A stretch of DNA of 64,000 nucleotides from SHAN690 sp038131955 (GTDB lineage: Bacteria > Bacteroidota > Bacteroidia > Flavobacteriales_G > Salibacteraceae): assembly GCA_038131955.1 (NCBI GenBank), contig JAYPQK010000002.1, positions 496,001-560,000 on the forward strand. Reading direction: 5' to 3'. Shown in pieces: positions 43,160 through 51,668 of the stretch. The first letter of the stretch is position 1, and every line of letters begins with the position of its first letter. Position numbers and translations under genes: made by a program. Under the pieces are notes generated by a model. The model was not told the origin of the DNA, searched no databases, and was given only the letters and a program-made list of their open reading frames with translations.

Positions 43160-43818
43160 ATGACCAAACCAAGAACCTTTGCCATCACAATTGGCGTCTC
43201 GCTCCTCTTGATGACTGTAGCTGCTGGCGTGGCTTTCGGATATATACACTCCCTACTAATTGATGCCCCAAATTCTATCGGTATTGGTGCAAATGTGGCC
43301 GCAAACAAAGACCTTTTTCTAAATGAAATTCTGCTTTGGCTTTTCATCGCTCTATTGGACTTCATTATATCCTTCGCGATGTACGGTTATTTCAATAATG
43401 GTGAACTTAAAGGTCTAAATCGCATCATGACCGGATTACGAGTAGTCTAAACGTTTATCCTGATTTGGTCAATTTCAAGTTTAGGAAGTGCCTACAGTTT
43501 GGCGGGACCTGATATGACCGATGAGGTTGCCGTTTCAATCGCATTAATGCTCCAATCTTTTGACATAAAATGGAACACGGGCCTCATACTATTTGGATTC
43601 CACTTGGTAGCATTGGGCATATTGACATGGAAGCACCGAAGGGGGTCAAAGCTCTGGGCTGTGCTACTCCTCATCGCTGGGGCTGGATATGTGCTTGTGG
43701 ATGGCTGAAATACCTTCATATCCCATACGAAACCCTAGAAATGGTCTTGATGGCGCCTATGACCATCGGCGAAGTCGGATTCGGCATCTGGCTTCTCGTC
43801 AAAGGTGGAAAAGAATAG
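43160..43818 (+). pseudogene. Decayed DUF4386-like membrane protein gene
   Basis: From ATG 43160 the frame encodes two membrane helices (TIGVSLLLMTVAAGVAFGYI, LLWLFIALLDFIISFAMYGY) and meets TAA at 43448-43450. It continues in the same frame with TFILIWSISSLGS and FGFHLVALGILTWKHRRGSK, LLIAGAGYVLVDG, up to 43708. The end of the protein, GWLKYLHIPYETLEMVLMAP and GEVGFGIWLLVKGGKE, is in another frame and stops at 43818. Joined, the parts match the DUF4386 order of membrane segments, about 218 residues. A nonsense mutation plus a one-base loss near 43700 explain it. The role of the family is unknown. Confidence 0.75.
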
Positions 43819-43854
43819 AAAGGAATAGCTAATTTAGATTTCAATCTACTCACT

Positions 43855-45696
43855 ATGAAAATTGCCCACCTAGCCATCAGCGCTGTCTTAAGCGTGCTCA
43901 CGCTCCAACTTCAAGCTCAGTGTAACAACGTAGCCACCAATGGTGACGCCTCCGGAGGATTGACCGGTTGGAACTTCAGTACCGGGACCGGCACCAACTG
44001 GACCATTCAGAACAATACCTACGGAAGTGCTTTTGTGTCTTCGTACAACTGGTGTACGATGAACCAGACCATCGACCTATGGGCAAATGGTTATTCGGCG
44101 GTCTATCTGGACAACCAGCAGCCTGAGATCAGCTACATGCAGATGTATGTGGGTCACACGGTCAACTTTGCTGATAAGTATTACTTCAAGGTTGAGTTGA
44201 GGAATAGCAACAACCAAGTGATGGACAGCTATAGTCTAGGGTCGCAGAACAGCCCGATCACCACAACCTCTGCATGGGATACCGTTTCCGGTTCCTTTAC
44301 CAACTACGGCAATGGAGCGCGTTATGTCCGCATCGAATGTGGTGGGGATGACGCCGAGTACTGGGCGGGCTACTACGGAACGGTCATCGACAATACGATC
44401 ATCAGCGTGGAGGAGATTCTCAACGTCAATATCTGTTCAGGAAGCTATGTATGGAACGGCAACACCTACAGTGCATCAGGACAGTACGGCGGAAGCTTCA
44501 CCGGGCAGTATGGCTGCGATTCGAATGTGATATTGAATCTGCACATCGGGCCCTACAACATCGAAGACACCTTCGACCTGTGCCAGGGAGACACGTTCTA
44601 TTTCAATGGACAGGCCTACACGACAGATGATACGTTGGGCGGCAACTTCACCTCCTACGCCGGTTGTGATTCGAATGTGAGCTACATCGTTCACTTCCGA
44701 CCATCCTATGACGACACTATCGATGCTTACATGTGTCCTGGGGAAGGGTACAACTTTGGCGGACAGATGTTGTTCACACCAGGCAACTATACCGGAGCAT
44801 TCACCAGTGTTCATGGATGCGATTCTTTGGTGGATCTGACGCTGGACTTCGCCCCCACCCCTTTTCTTCAATTGACCGATTATTTCTGTGCCGGTGAGGG
44901 ATACATCTTCGGAGATACCACCCTCAATGCCTCCGGTCTGTACGTTCGAGCCTTCCCGAGTTCGTATGGCTGTGACTCGACGGTGCAATTGACCTTGATC
45001 CAAGATCAGGTGTATAACAATACCTTCCAAATGACTCTGTGCGATGGCCAGAGCATCGAGTTTGGAAGCACGACCATCACGGAGGCCGGCAATTATTCAG
45101 AAACATTTGCCACATCAGGGGCGGGATGCGACTCGAATGTGACGTTAGAAGTGGACGTGATCAGTTTGAATACTGGAGTGACCGCTACGGAGAATTCGTT
45201 GAAGTCCAAAGACAACGACCCGAACACGACTTACCGTTGGCTGAATTGTAACCAAGCCATGGCGCCCATTGCTGGAGCGGCTTCGCAGAGCTTCTTTCCC
45301 ATTCTAGGTGGATCCTATGCTGTGGAAGTGACTAATGGAGATTGCGTTGACACCTCGGCATGCGTGACCTTCTTCCCTGTGGGAATGCAGCCTATTGAAA
45401 ATGAAGCGATGAGGGTCTTCCCGAATCCTGCAGTCGATCTGGTTACGATCAAATGGACAAATGATCAGTCGATCGAGGAAGTAAGCTTGACCAATGCGAT
45501 GGGACAGGTTGTACTGACAGAGAAGCTGTCGGGCTCAACACAGCAAACCACGATCGATCTTGGCAACATCCCGGTAGGTACCTATTTGTTGTTGGTGAAA
45601 GGAGAAGAAAAAGTACGACGGAGATCCTTGTGGTGCACTAAGCATTCATCAAATCATCCAGATCAAAATCCAGATCTTCCATTCGCTTTTTCATGA
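43855..45696 (+). CDS. Secreted Cys-repeat protein with frameshifted T9SS type A domain
   Basis: A surface protein of about 595 residues plus a frameshift tail. Signal peptide 1-22 (ending QLQAQ), then a jelly-roll-like N-terminal domain to about 180 (SGGLTGWNFSTGTG, SGSFTNYGNGARYVRIE). Five repeats of 50-60 residues follow, each with a Cys-Gly start, an FGG or FNG turn and a GCDSNV or GCDSxV end. The T9SS type A domain starts VFPNPAVDLVTIKWTN. Its last strand should end in the usual I-L-V-V-H form, but a missing base in an A-run near 45608-45612 diverts the frame to 45696. With one extra A the protein would end TTEILVVH at 45641. Confidence 0.8.
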   Translation: MKIAHLAISAVLSVLTLQLQAQCNNVATNGDASGGLTGWNFSTGTGTNWTIQNNTYGSAFVSSYNWCTMNQTIDLWANGYSAVYLDNQQPEISYMQMYVGHTVNFADKYYFKVELRNSNNQVMDSYSLGSQNSPITTTSAWDTVSGSFTNYGNGARYVRIECGGDDAEYWAGYYGTVIDNTIISVEEILNVNICSGSYVWNGNTYSASGQYGGSFTGQYGCDSNVILNLHIGPYNIEDTFDLCQGDTFYFNGQAYTTDDTLGGNFTSYAGCDSNVSYIVHFRPSYDDTIDAYMCPGEGYNFGGQMLFTPGNYTGAFTSVHGCDSLVDLTLDFAPTPFLQLTDYFCAGEGYIFGDTTLNASGLYVRAFPSSYGCDSTVQLTLIQDQVYNNTFQMTLCDGQSIEFGSTTITEAGNYSETFATSGAGCDSNVTLEVDVISLNTGVTATENSLKSKDNDPNTTYRWLNCNQAMAPIAGAASQSFFPILGGSYAVEVTNGDCVDTSACVTFFPVGMQPIENEAMRVFPNPAVDLVTIKWTNDQSIEEVSLTNAMGQVVLTEKLSGSTQQTTIDLGNIPVGTYLLLVKGEEKVRRRSLWCTKHSSNHPDQNPDLPFAFS

Positions 45697-45895
45697 CAAC
45701 TTGTGCGTCCTTAACTCCCTGATCATAGAGCTCAGAGCCCATGCCTTGTAGAAAGAAGTCGATCAGTTGCCCTGCAGCGATGACGCCTATCTGCTCGTCT
45801 CTCTCCTCCTCATAGAAAGAGATCAATTGGTCTTGCAGTCGATGGCGTTGCTCTTCGCTCAGGCGATCCCATTTGCGTTTTTGTGGAAGGCTCAT
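45638..45895 (-). CDS. DUF2164 family protein
   Basis: An 85-residue all-helical protein. The family pattern is clear: LQDQLISFYEEERDEQIGVI followed by LIDFFLQGMGSELYDQGVKD and a helical acidic end. The function is unknown. The ATG at 45895 gives the normal length; the frame is open upstream but overlaps the next gene. The stop overlaps, by four bases (CTAA at 45638-45641), the restored stop of the convergent T9SS gene. Confidence 0.85.
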   Translation of the reverse strand: MSLPQKRKWDRLSEEQRHRLQDQLISFYEEERDEQIGVIAAGQLIDFFLQGMGSELYDQGVKDAQVVMKKRMEDLDFDLDDLMNA

Positions 45896-45945
45896 TTCAA
45901 TGATTTGTGCACGAAGTAAAGGAATCGGAGATGGATAGACAGATG

Positions 45946-46389
45946 TCAACTCTTTCTCAACCATCCACGATCCTTTGCTCTTCCTGCATACCATAGCAAG
46001 AGCGCCCCGAGTATGACCACTAAGATCGGCATGGTCACGGCTTGTGCCACCCCATAGACCTCCATCGCGCTGGTGAAGAAAACGTTGTGGGTCATTTGAA
46101 TGATGATCGCTACCAAAGAGATCGATGCCAAGAAGCGGACACCCTTTTGCCTCATCAATAAACCTATGGATGCCAAAAGGCCACCGATCACAGCGACAGC
46201 AAATGCAATGTCTGTCCAGAGAGGATACTCAGCATACATGGCAGCCTCAGCTTCAGGTAATGCGGCAATAGCCTCATCGGATATAAATACATGCATGTAA
46301 AAGGACATGACGCCCATGAGATTCCAAAGAAGGAAAATGATAGATACTATCCAGAATGAGGTAGGTACTTTGGCCGAAGTTGTTTCCAT
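45946..46389 (-). CDS. Small four-helix membrane protein of unknown function
   Basis: A 147-residue integral membrane protein with four hydrophobic segments (SFWIVSIIFLLWNLMGVMSF, WTDIAFAVAVIGGLLASIGL, FLASISLVAIIIQMTHNVFF, VTMPILVVILGALLLWYAGR). The loop between the first two is acidic. Relatives in Flavobacteriia are often named sugar transporter without proof. The ATG at 46389 is the first that makes sense of the helix pattern. It ends 50 bp upstream of the DUF2164 start, so the two may be cotranscribed. Confidence 0.75.
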   Translation of the reverse strand: METTSAKVPTSFWIVSIIFLLWNLMGVMSFYMHVFISDEAIAALPEAEAAMYAEYPLWTDIAFAVAVIGGLLASIGLLMRQKGVRFLASISLVAIIIQMTHNVFFTSAMEVYGVAQAVTMPILVVILGALLLWYAGRAKDRGWLRKS

Positions 46390-46583
46390 AGTGATGTGGG
46401 TATTAGGTGAAGGAAAGTTAGGGAAAGTGATTTGATATGTTACGTGTGACATGCGATATTTAATTTAAGGTCAGGGCTAGACACTCCTTCTCATTCGGGC
46501 CAGCACTGTGCCACTGTTCACCGTTCACTTCCTCACTATTCATAACAATTTATTCACTATTTGAACCTTCACCAACACACCCC

Positions 46584-46617
46584 GTCCGCCTGAGGCGGAC
46601 ACCCCTCTCTAGAGGGG
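46584..46617. repeat. Two adjacent GC-rich perfect palindromes
   Basis: GTCCGCC-TGA-GGCGGAC (46584-46600), one base, then CCCCTCT-CT-AGAGGGG (46602-46617). They sit in the gene-free stretch 46390-46768. Neither has a T-run, so they are not typical terminators. Confidence 0.6.
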
Positions 46618-46626
46618 AAAGTAATC

Positions 46627-46745
46627 TGACAACTTAACCGCTTGACAACTTCACCATTTGACCTTTTGACCATTTGACCACTCGCCCAAGGCGAGTAAGT
46701 TTGACCATTCAACTATTTGACCACTTCACCACCCAACTATTCCCT
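46627..46745. repeat. Degenerate 8-bp repeat array with embedded palindrome
   Basis: Units such as CTTGACAA, CTTCACC, ATTTGACC, TTTTGACC, ATTTGACC repeat with period 7-8. ACTCGCC-CAA-GGCGAGT (46680-46696), a perfect 7-bp stem, interrupts the array, after which TTGACC units resume. The sequence before it (46496-46570) has similar weaker GTTCACY units. Confidence 0.6.
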
Positions 46746-46768
46746 TCCACTCCGTACCTTCGCTTTGG

Positions 46769-46875
46769 CTTATCAAGAAAGACCGAGGGAATTGGCCCGA
46801 AGACGTCTTAGCAACCTCCGCCACATCGGAAAGGTGCTAAATCCTATCTCTCACCACAGCGAGGGAAAAGATGAG
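46769..46875 (+). promoter_or_regulatory. SAM-I riboswitch (S-box) controlling metH-metF
   Basis: The conserved S-box segments are all present in order: GAGGGA, TGGCCCGA, AGCAACC, AGGTGCTAAATCC and AAAAGATGAG. P1 is formed by CTTATC 46769-46774 and GATGAG 46870-46875. S-adenosylmethionine binding should turn off the genes downstream. A hairpin AGAAGT/ACTTCT at 46879-46898 without a T-run follows, so control may act on translation or by Rho. The metH start codon is 46 bp after P1. A TACCTTCG box at 46755 could be the -7 element. Confidence 0.92.
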
Positions 46876-46921
46876 TTCAGAAGTCTCCTCACACTTCTTG
46901 ATCAGCTACTAAAGCAACGCG

Positions 46922-47920
46922 ATGACGCTATACGAATTGGCTGAACAAAAAATCCTGATCCTCGACGGAGCGATGGGAACGATGATCCAACGGCACAAGC
47001 TGGAAGAGAAGGATTTCCGTACGCCTGAACTCAAGGACCACCCTAAATCTCTGAAAGGCAACAACGACCTGCTCTCCCTCTCCCGTCCAGAGATCATTCG
47101 CGATATCCATCGAGCCTATTTTGAAGCCGGTGCAGATATCGTAGAGACCAATACCTTCTCATCGACTTCGGTCGCCCAGGCCGATTACGGGTTAGAACAT
47201 CTCGTGTACGAACTCAACGTCCGATCAGCACAACTCGCCAAAGAAGCAGCCCAAGAATTCAGCACAGCAGATCGTCCACGGTTTGCAGCAGGTTCGATCG
47301 GACCGACCAACCGCACGGCTTCGCTCAGTCCGGATGTGAATCGACCTGGATTCCGCGCCATCACCTTCCAGGAATTAGTGGATGCGTATAGCGAACAAGT
47401 GCACGGACTCATCGACGGAGGTGCCGATATCTTGCTGGTTGAAACGGTATTCGACACCCTCAATGCCAAGGCGGCCCTTTTCGCCATTCAGCAGGTCTTT
47501 GATGAAAAAGGGACCGAACTTCCGATCATGGTTTCGGGAACGATCACAGACGCGAGCGGACGCACGTTAAGTGGCCAAACGGCTCATGCTTTCCTGATCT
47601 CGCTATCCCATGTCCCCTTGTTTTCCATCGGACTCAATTGCGCTTTGGGTGCGGATCAATTGATGCCCTACATCGATACCCTAAGTCAGCACGCTGAGGT
47701 ACGCATCTCCGCCCATCCGAATGCGGGACTTCCCAATGAAATGGGCGACTACGATCAAGACTCTGAAGAGTTTGCCCAACTTCTACGAGCCTACTTCGAT
47801 CGAAACTTGGTCAACATCGCGGGCGGTTGCTGCGGTACGACCCCAGATCACATTCGCGTCATGACTCAAGTGGCTGCGGAGTTCTCTCCTCGTTCCATTT
47901 CTAAGGTTTTCTCTGCATGA
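46922..47920 (+). CDS. metH: Methionine synthase, homocysteine-binding subunit (MetH N-terminal part)
   Basis: A 332-residue protein equal to the first domain of cobalamin-dependent MetH, a TIM barrel that activates homocysteine on zinc. The start ILILDGAMGTMIQRHKLEEK is typical. The zinc Cys are in SIGLNCALGA (near 239) and AGGCCGTTPDHI (near 302). In E. coli this is fused to the other domains; Bacteroidota commonly keep it as a separate gene. The stop overlaps the start of the second part as ATGA, so equal synthesis is likely. Confidence 0.95.
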   Translation: MTLYELAEQKILILDGAMGTMIQRHKLEEKDFRTPELKDHPKSLKGNNDLLSLSRPEIIRDIHRAYFEAGADIVETNTFSSTSVAQADYGLEHLVYELNVRSAQLAKEAAQEFSTADRPRFAAGSIGPTNRTASLSPDVNRPGFRAITFQELVDAYSEQVHGLIDGGADILLVETVFDTLNAKAALFAIQQVFDEKGTELPIMVSGTITDASGRTLSGQTAHAFLISLSHVPLFSIGLNCALGADQLMPYIDTLSQHAEVRISAHPNAGLPNEMGDYDQDSEEFAQLLRAYFDRNLVNIAGGCCGTTPDHIRVMTQVAAEFSPRSISKVFSA

Positions 47921-50583
47921 GTCACAAAGAAGACATCGTATTGGAGCTTTCGGGACTGGAACCTCTGATCGTTCGTAAGGACTCGAACTTCGTCAATGTG
48001 GGTGAGCGCACTAATGTGGCGGGCTCGAAGAAGTTCCTTCGACTCATCAAGGAAGGCAATTTCGAGGAAGCCTTGTCCATTGCACGACATCAGGTGGAAG
48101 GCGGCGCACAGATCCTCGATGTGAATATGGACGACGGCCTCATCGACGGCAAAGAAGCCATGGTGCACTTCCTCAACCTGATCGCGGCAGAACCAGATAT
48201 CTCTCGCATTCCCATCATGATCGATTCTTCCAAGTGGGAAATCATCGAGGCGGGACTTCAAGTGGTTCAAGGAAAAGCTGTAGTGAACAGCATCAGTCTC
48301 AAGGAAGGCGAAGAAGAGTTCAAGCGACAAGCGCTGGCTGTCAAACGTTATGGCGCAGCGGTCATCGTTATGGCGTTTGATGAGGAAGGCCAGGCCGATT
48401 CCTACGTGCGACGAATCGGAATCTGCGAACGCGCCTACCGGATCTTGGTAGATGAAGTTCTCTTCAACCCCAAGGACATCATCTTCGACCCAAACATCTT
48501 TCCCGTGGCCACCGGCATGGAGGAACACCGAAAGAATGCAGTGGACTTCTTCCTAGCCACGAAGTGGATCAAGGATAACCTTCCGTATGCCCACGTAAGC
48601 GGCGGAGTGAGCAACGTATCGTTCTCCTTCCGCGGCAACAACAAGGTGCGAGAAGCCATGCATTCCGCCTTCCTATACCACGGCATAAAAGCCGGTATGG
48701 ACATGGGTATCGTGAATCCGGCTATGCTGGAAGTCTATGACGATATACCGAAGGATCTCTTGGAATTGGTGGAGGATGTTTTGCTAGATCGGCGCGAAGA
48801 TGCCACCGAGCGACTCATGGCCTATGCCGAAGAGGTCAAGCAAGAAGACAAAGTACAAAGCGGTCCTCCCGAATGGCGTTCTTGGGAAGTATCAAAGCGC
48901 ATCAAGCATGCCCTGGTGAAAGGGATAGCCGACTACATTGAAGAAGATACCGAGGAAGCGCGTCAGCAACTGGAACGACCGCTGAAGGTGATCGAAGGTC
49001 CGCTGATGGACGGCATGAATGTGGTGGGCGATCTATTTGGCTCGGGAAAGATGTTCCTGCCACAGGTCGTGAAGAGCGCCCGCGTGATGAAAAAGGCCGT
49101 CGCCTACCTCACCCCCTATCTCGAAGCGGAAAAGTCTGAAGGAGGAAAGACCGCAGGCAAGATCCTCCTAGCCACGGTCAAAGGCGACGTTCACGACATC
49201 GGAAAGAACATCGTGGGCGTAGTATTGGCCTGCAACAACTTTGAAGTGATCGACCTCGGCGTCATGGTTCCGGCAGATAAGATCCTCGATGCCGCGGTTG
49301 AGCACGACGTTGACATCATTGGACTCAGCGGTCTGATCACGCCTTCTCTAAATGAAATGATCCACGTGGCAGAGGAGATGAACCGACGAGGGATGAAACT
49401 CCCTGTACTCATCGGTGGCGCAACCACCTCGCGGGTGCATACGGCAGTGAAGATCGAACAAGCCTATCCGCACGGAGTCATTCACGTTAACGACGCCTCC
49501 CGAGCGGTTCCCGTGGCGGGCAAGCTCAATTCTGACGACAAAGACAACTTCCTCACCTCGATCCGAGAGGAATACGTGGGAGTGCGAGAGAACTACGCCA
49601 AATCGCGGGAGCGAAAGACCTACATCCCGATCGAAGAGGCACGGGCAAATGCCGAGTCCATCGAGTGGAGCTCCTATCAGGCGACACGACCCAAGTCATT
49701 AGGTGTAGAGAGCATTTCACCTACGGTGCAAGACCTTCGACCTTACATCGACTGGACACCTTTCTTCCATACTTGGGAGATCAAGGGGAAATATCCCGAG
49801 ATCCTTGAACGTCCTAATATCGGCGAGCAGGCTAAGCAACTCTTCCAAGACGCTAATGCGATGCTCGATCGATTAGAGAGAGAAAATGTGTTGGGCATCA
49901 AGGGAGTGTACGGCTTATTCGAAGCGAATCGGATCGGTGATGACATCCAGCTCTGTTTGGAAGACGGTGCACCGATAGAAGTCATTCGCACACTCCGCCA
50001 ACAACAAAAGAAAGTAGCCGGTGAACCGAATTTGGCCATGGCAGACTTCATTGCTCCGGAAGGACACGAGGATTACGCAGGCGCCTTTGCCGTCACGGCA
50101 GGACTGAATATCGAAACACTCCTAGCGGAGTTTGAAGCTGACCACGATGATTATCAGTCGATTATGCTGAAGGCGGTGGCTGACCGTCTAGCTGAGGCCT
50201 TTGCTGAATACTTGCACGTTCGCGTTCGCAGGGAATTCTGGGGGTATGCCAGCGATGAGCAACTCGGCAACGACGATCTGATCAAAGAAAAATACCGCGG
50301 TATTCGTCCCGCTCCCGGTTATCCCGGCTGTCCGGATCACCTGGAAAAACTCGCTATTTGGAACTTGCTCAACGTGGAAGACTATACCGGAATGACCCTG
50401 ACCGAATCACTGGCGATGCAACCCGCTGCTTCCGTCTGCGGATACTACATCGCCCATCCCGAAGCGCGCTATTTCGGACTGGGAAAGATCCTGGACGACC
50501 AAGTGAGTGACCTTGCTCAGCGCAAGGGCATGGATAGAAACGAATTAGAAAAATGGCTACGGCCGGTACTTGCTGAATCTTAG
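47917..50583 (+). CDS. metH: Methionine synthase, folate/B12/activation subunit (MetH C-terminal part)
   Basis: An 888-residue protein holding the remaining MetH domains. The pterin-binding barrel is at about 20-290 (NFVNVGERTNVAGSKKF, VDGGLIDG-type loop). The B12 cap and Rossmann domain follow, with the cobalt-ligand motif KGDVHDIGKNIVGVV near 430 and GLSGLITPS. The C-terminal SAM reactivation domain is at about 580-885, with RPAPGYPGCPDHLEK near 795. The enzyme moves the methyl group from methyltetrahydrofolate through cobalamin to homocysteine. It works with the protein of the preceding gene, to which it is coupled. Confidence 0.96.
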   Translation: MSHKEDIVLELSGLEPLIVRKDSNFVNVGERTNVAGSKKFLRLIKEGNFEEALSIARHQVEGGAQILDVNMDDGLIDGKEAMVHFLNLIAAEPDISRIPIMIDSSKWEIIEAGLQVVQGKAVVNSISLKEGEEEFKRQALAVKRYGAAVIVMAFDEEGQADSYVRRIGICERAYRILVDEVLFNPKDIIFDPNIFPVATGMEEHRKNAVDFFLATKWIKDNLPYAHVSGGVSNVSFSFRGNNKVREAMHSAFLYHGIKAGMDMGIVNPAMLEVYDDIPKDLLELVEDVLLDRREDATERLMAYAEEVKQEDKVQSGPPEWRSWEVSKRIKHALVKGIADYIEEDTEEARQQLERPLKVIEGPLMDGMNVVGDLFGSGKMFLPQVVKSARVMKKAVAYLTPYLEAEKSEGGKTAGKILLATVKGDVHDIGKNIVGVVLACNNFEVIDLGVMVPADKILDAAVEHDVDIIGLSGLITPSLNEMIHVAEEMNRRGMKLPVLIGGATTSRVHTAVKIEQAYPHGVIHVNDASRAVPVAGKLNSDDKDNFLTSIREEYVGVRENYAKSRERKTYIPIEEARANAESIEWSSYQATRPKSLGVESISPTVQDLRPYIDWTPFFHTWEIKGKYPEILERPNIGEQAKQLFQDANAMLDRLERENVLGIKGVYGLFEANRIGDDIQLCLEDGAPIEVIRTLRQQQKKVAGEPNLAMADFIAPEGHEDYAGAFAVTAGLNIETLLAEFEADHDDYQSIMLKAVADRLAEAFAEYLHVRVRREFWGYASDEQLGNDDLIKEKYRGIRPAPGYPGCPDHLEKLAIWNLLNVEDYTGMTLTESLAMQPAASVCGYYIAHPEARYFGLGKILDDQVSDLAQRKGMDRNELEKWLRPVLAES

Positions 50584-50614
50584 CAACCAACGCCTAGCTC
50601 CTAGAGACTTTAGA

Positions 50615-51574
50615 ATGAAAGTAACTGAACATATAGCTAACGCGGAGAAGACGCTTTTCTCCATTGAGGTACTTCCCCCTTTGAAAGGACAGACCATCAA
50701 GTCCATCTACGAAACCATGGACAAGCTGATGCCCTTTGAGCCAGCCTTCGTAGACGTCACCTACCACCGACAAGAGGTCGTGTACCGAGAGGTAGAAAAA
50801 GGCTTGATGAAGCGGCACGCCGTGCGCAAGCGCCCGGGTACTGTTGGAATCTGCGCCTCGCTGATGAACAAGTACGACATCGACACGGTACCGCATATCA
50901 TCTGCGGAGGATTCTCCAAGGATGAAACCGAAGATGCGCTGATCGACCTCAACTTCTTGGGCATCGAGAATGTGCTCGTTCTTCGTGGTGACCCCGTCAA
51001 GAGCGAAGGTGTATTCAAACCAGAACCGGATGGACATGCCTATGCAAGCGATCTGCTTCAGCAGGTGGTTGATATGAACAACGGCGAGTATCTCGATCCA
51101 GAACTGCACAATTCGTCGCAAACCAATTTCTGCATTGGGGTGGCGGGATATCCGGAAAAGCACTACGAAGCTCCCAATTTCAAGAGCGACCTGAAGTACC
51201 TAAAGAAGAAGGTCGACCTAGGCGCTGAGTACATTGTAACCCAGCTTTTTTACGACAATCAGGTCTACTTCGACTTTGTCGATAAATGCCGCAAGGCGGG
51301 CATCGAGGTTCCCATCATTCCGGGATTGAAGCCCATCACCAACAGCAAGCAGATGAACATTGTCCCTCACTTCTTCCACGTGGACCTTCCCGAAGCCTTG
51401 GTGGACGCCATCGAAGACGCAAAGACACCGGAACAAGTCCGTCAAGAAGGCGTCAAATGGTGCATCAAACAATCGGAAGAGCTCATCGAAGCCGGCGTTC
51501 CCGTGCTGCACTACTACACCATGGGCAAGGCCAAGAGCGTACAGGAAGTGGCGCAGGCGGTGTTTGGAAGCTGA
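50615..51574 (+). CDS. metF: Methylenetetrahydrofolate reductase
   Basis: MetF makes 5-methyltetrahydrofolate, the methyl donor of MetH, using FAD. The 319-residue barrel has FSIEVLPPLKG near the start, VDVTYHRQ, the LRGDPVKSEG motif, CIGVAGYPEKHYEA and QLFYDNQVYFDFVDKCR. It is the third gene of the riboswitch-controlled operon, 31 bp after metH. ATG 50615 is the start that puts the conserved FSIEVLPP at its normal place. A terminator follows at 51642-51668. Confidence 0.96.
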   Translation: MKVTEHIANAEKTLFSIEVLPPLKGQTIKSIYETMDKLMPFEPAFVDVTYHRQEVVYREVEKGLMKRHAVRKRPGTVGICASLMNKYDIDTVPHIICGGFSKDETEDALIDLNFLGIENVLVLRGDPVKSEGVFKPEPDGHAYASDLLQQVVDMNNGEYLDPELHNSSQTNFCIGVAGYPEKHYEAPNFKSDLKYLKKKVDLGAEYIVTQLFYDNQVYFDFVDKCRKAGIEVPIIPGLKPITNSKQMNIVPHFFHVDLPEALVDAIEDAKTPEQVRQEGVKWCIKQSEELIEAGVPVLHYYTMGKAKSVQEVAQAVFGS

Positions 51575-51591
51575 CGCTTATTGTAGTGCAT

Positions 51592-51617
51592 AAAGATTAG
51601 TGCAAAAGATTAGTGCA
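51592..51617 (+). repeat. Two exact 13-bp tandem repeats after metF
   Basis: AAAGATTAGTGCA occurs at 51592-51604 and again at 51605-51617. A third partial copy, AGATTAGTGC, is the 5' arm of the terminator at 51642. Confidence 0.8.
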
Positions 51618-51641
51618 GGGGCATAGGCGTCTCTACGGTAG

Positions 51642-51668
51642 AGATTAGTGCGAATTACTAATCTTTTT
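51642..51668 (+). terminator. Terminator of the methionine operon
   Basis: AGATTAGT 51642-51649 pairs exactly with ACTAATCT 51657-51664, followed by T residues. The stop codon of the convergent gene lies inside the 3' arm. Confidence 0.75.

Noticed and set aside
12157..43450. Stop codon reassignment
   Set aside because: TAA, TAG and TGA all end many intact genes here, so none can be a general sense codon.
46627..46745. CRISPR array
   Set aside because: Units are 7-8 bp and degenerate with no spacers of equal length, and no cas genes are present.
47866..48528. Open frame of 220 codons antisense to the metH junction
   Set aside because: It overlaps highly conserved MetH sequence on the other strand and has no recognisable domain.
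46922..50583. MetH as a broken gene
   Set aside because: The break falls at a domain border, the parts overlap as ATGA, and a split MetH is usual in Bacteroidota; both parts have intact motifs.
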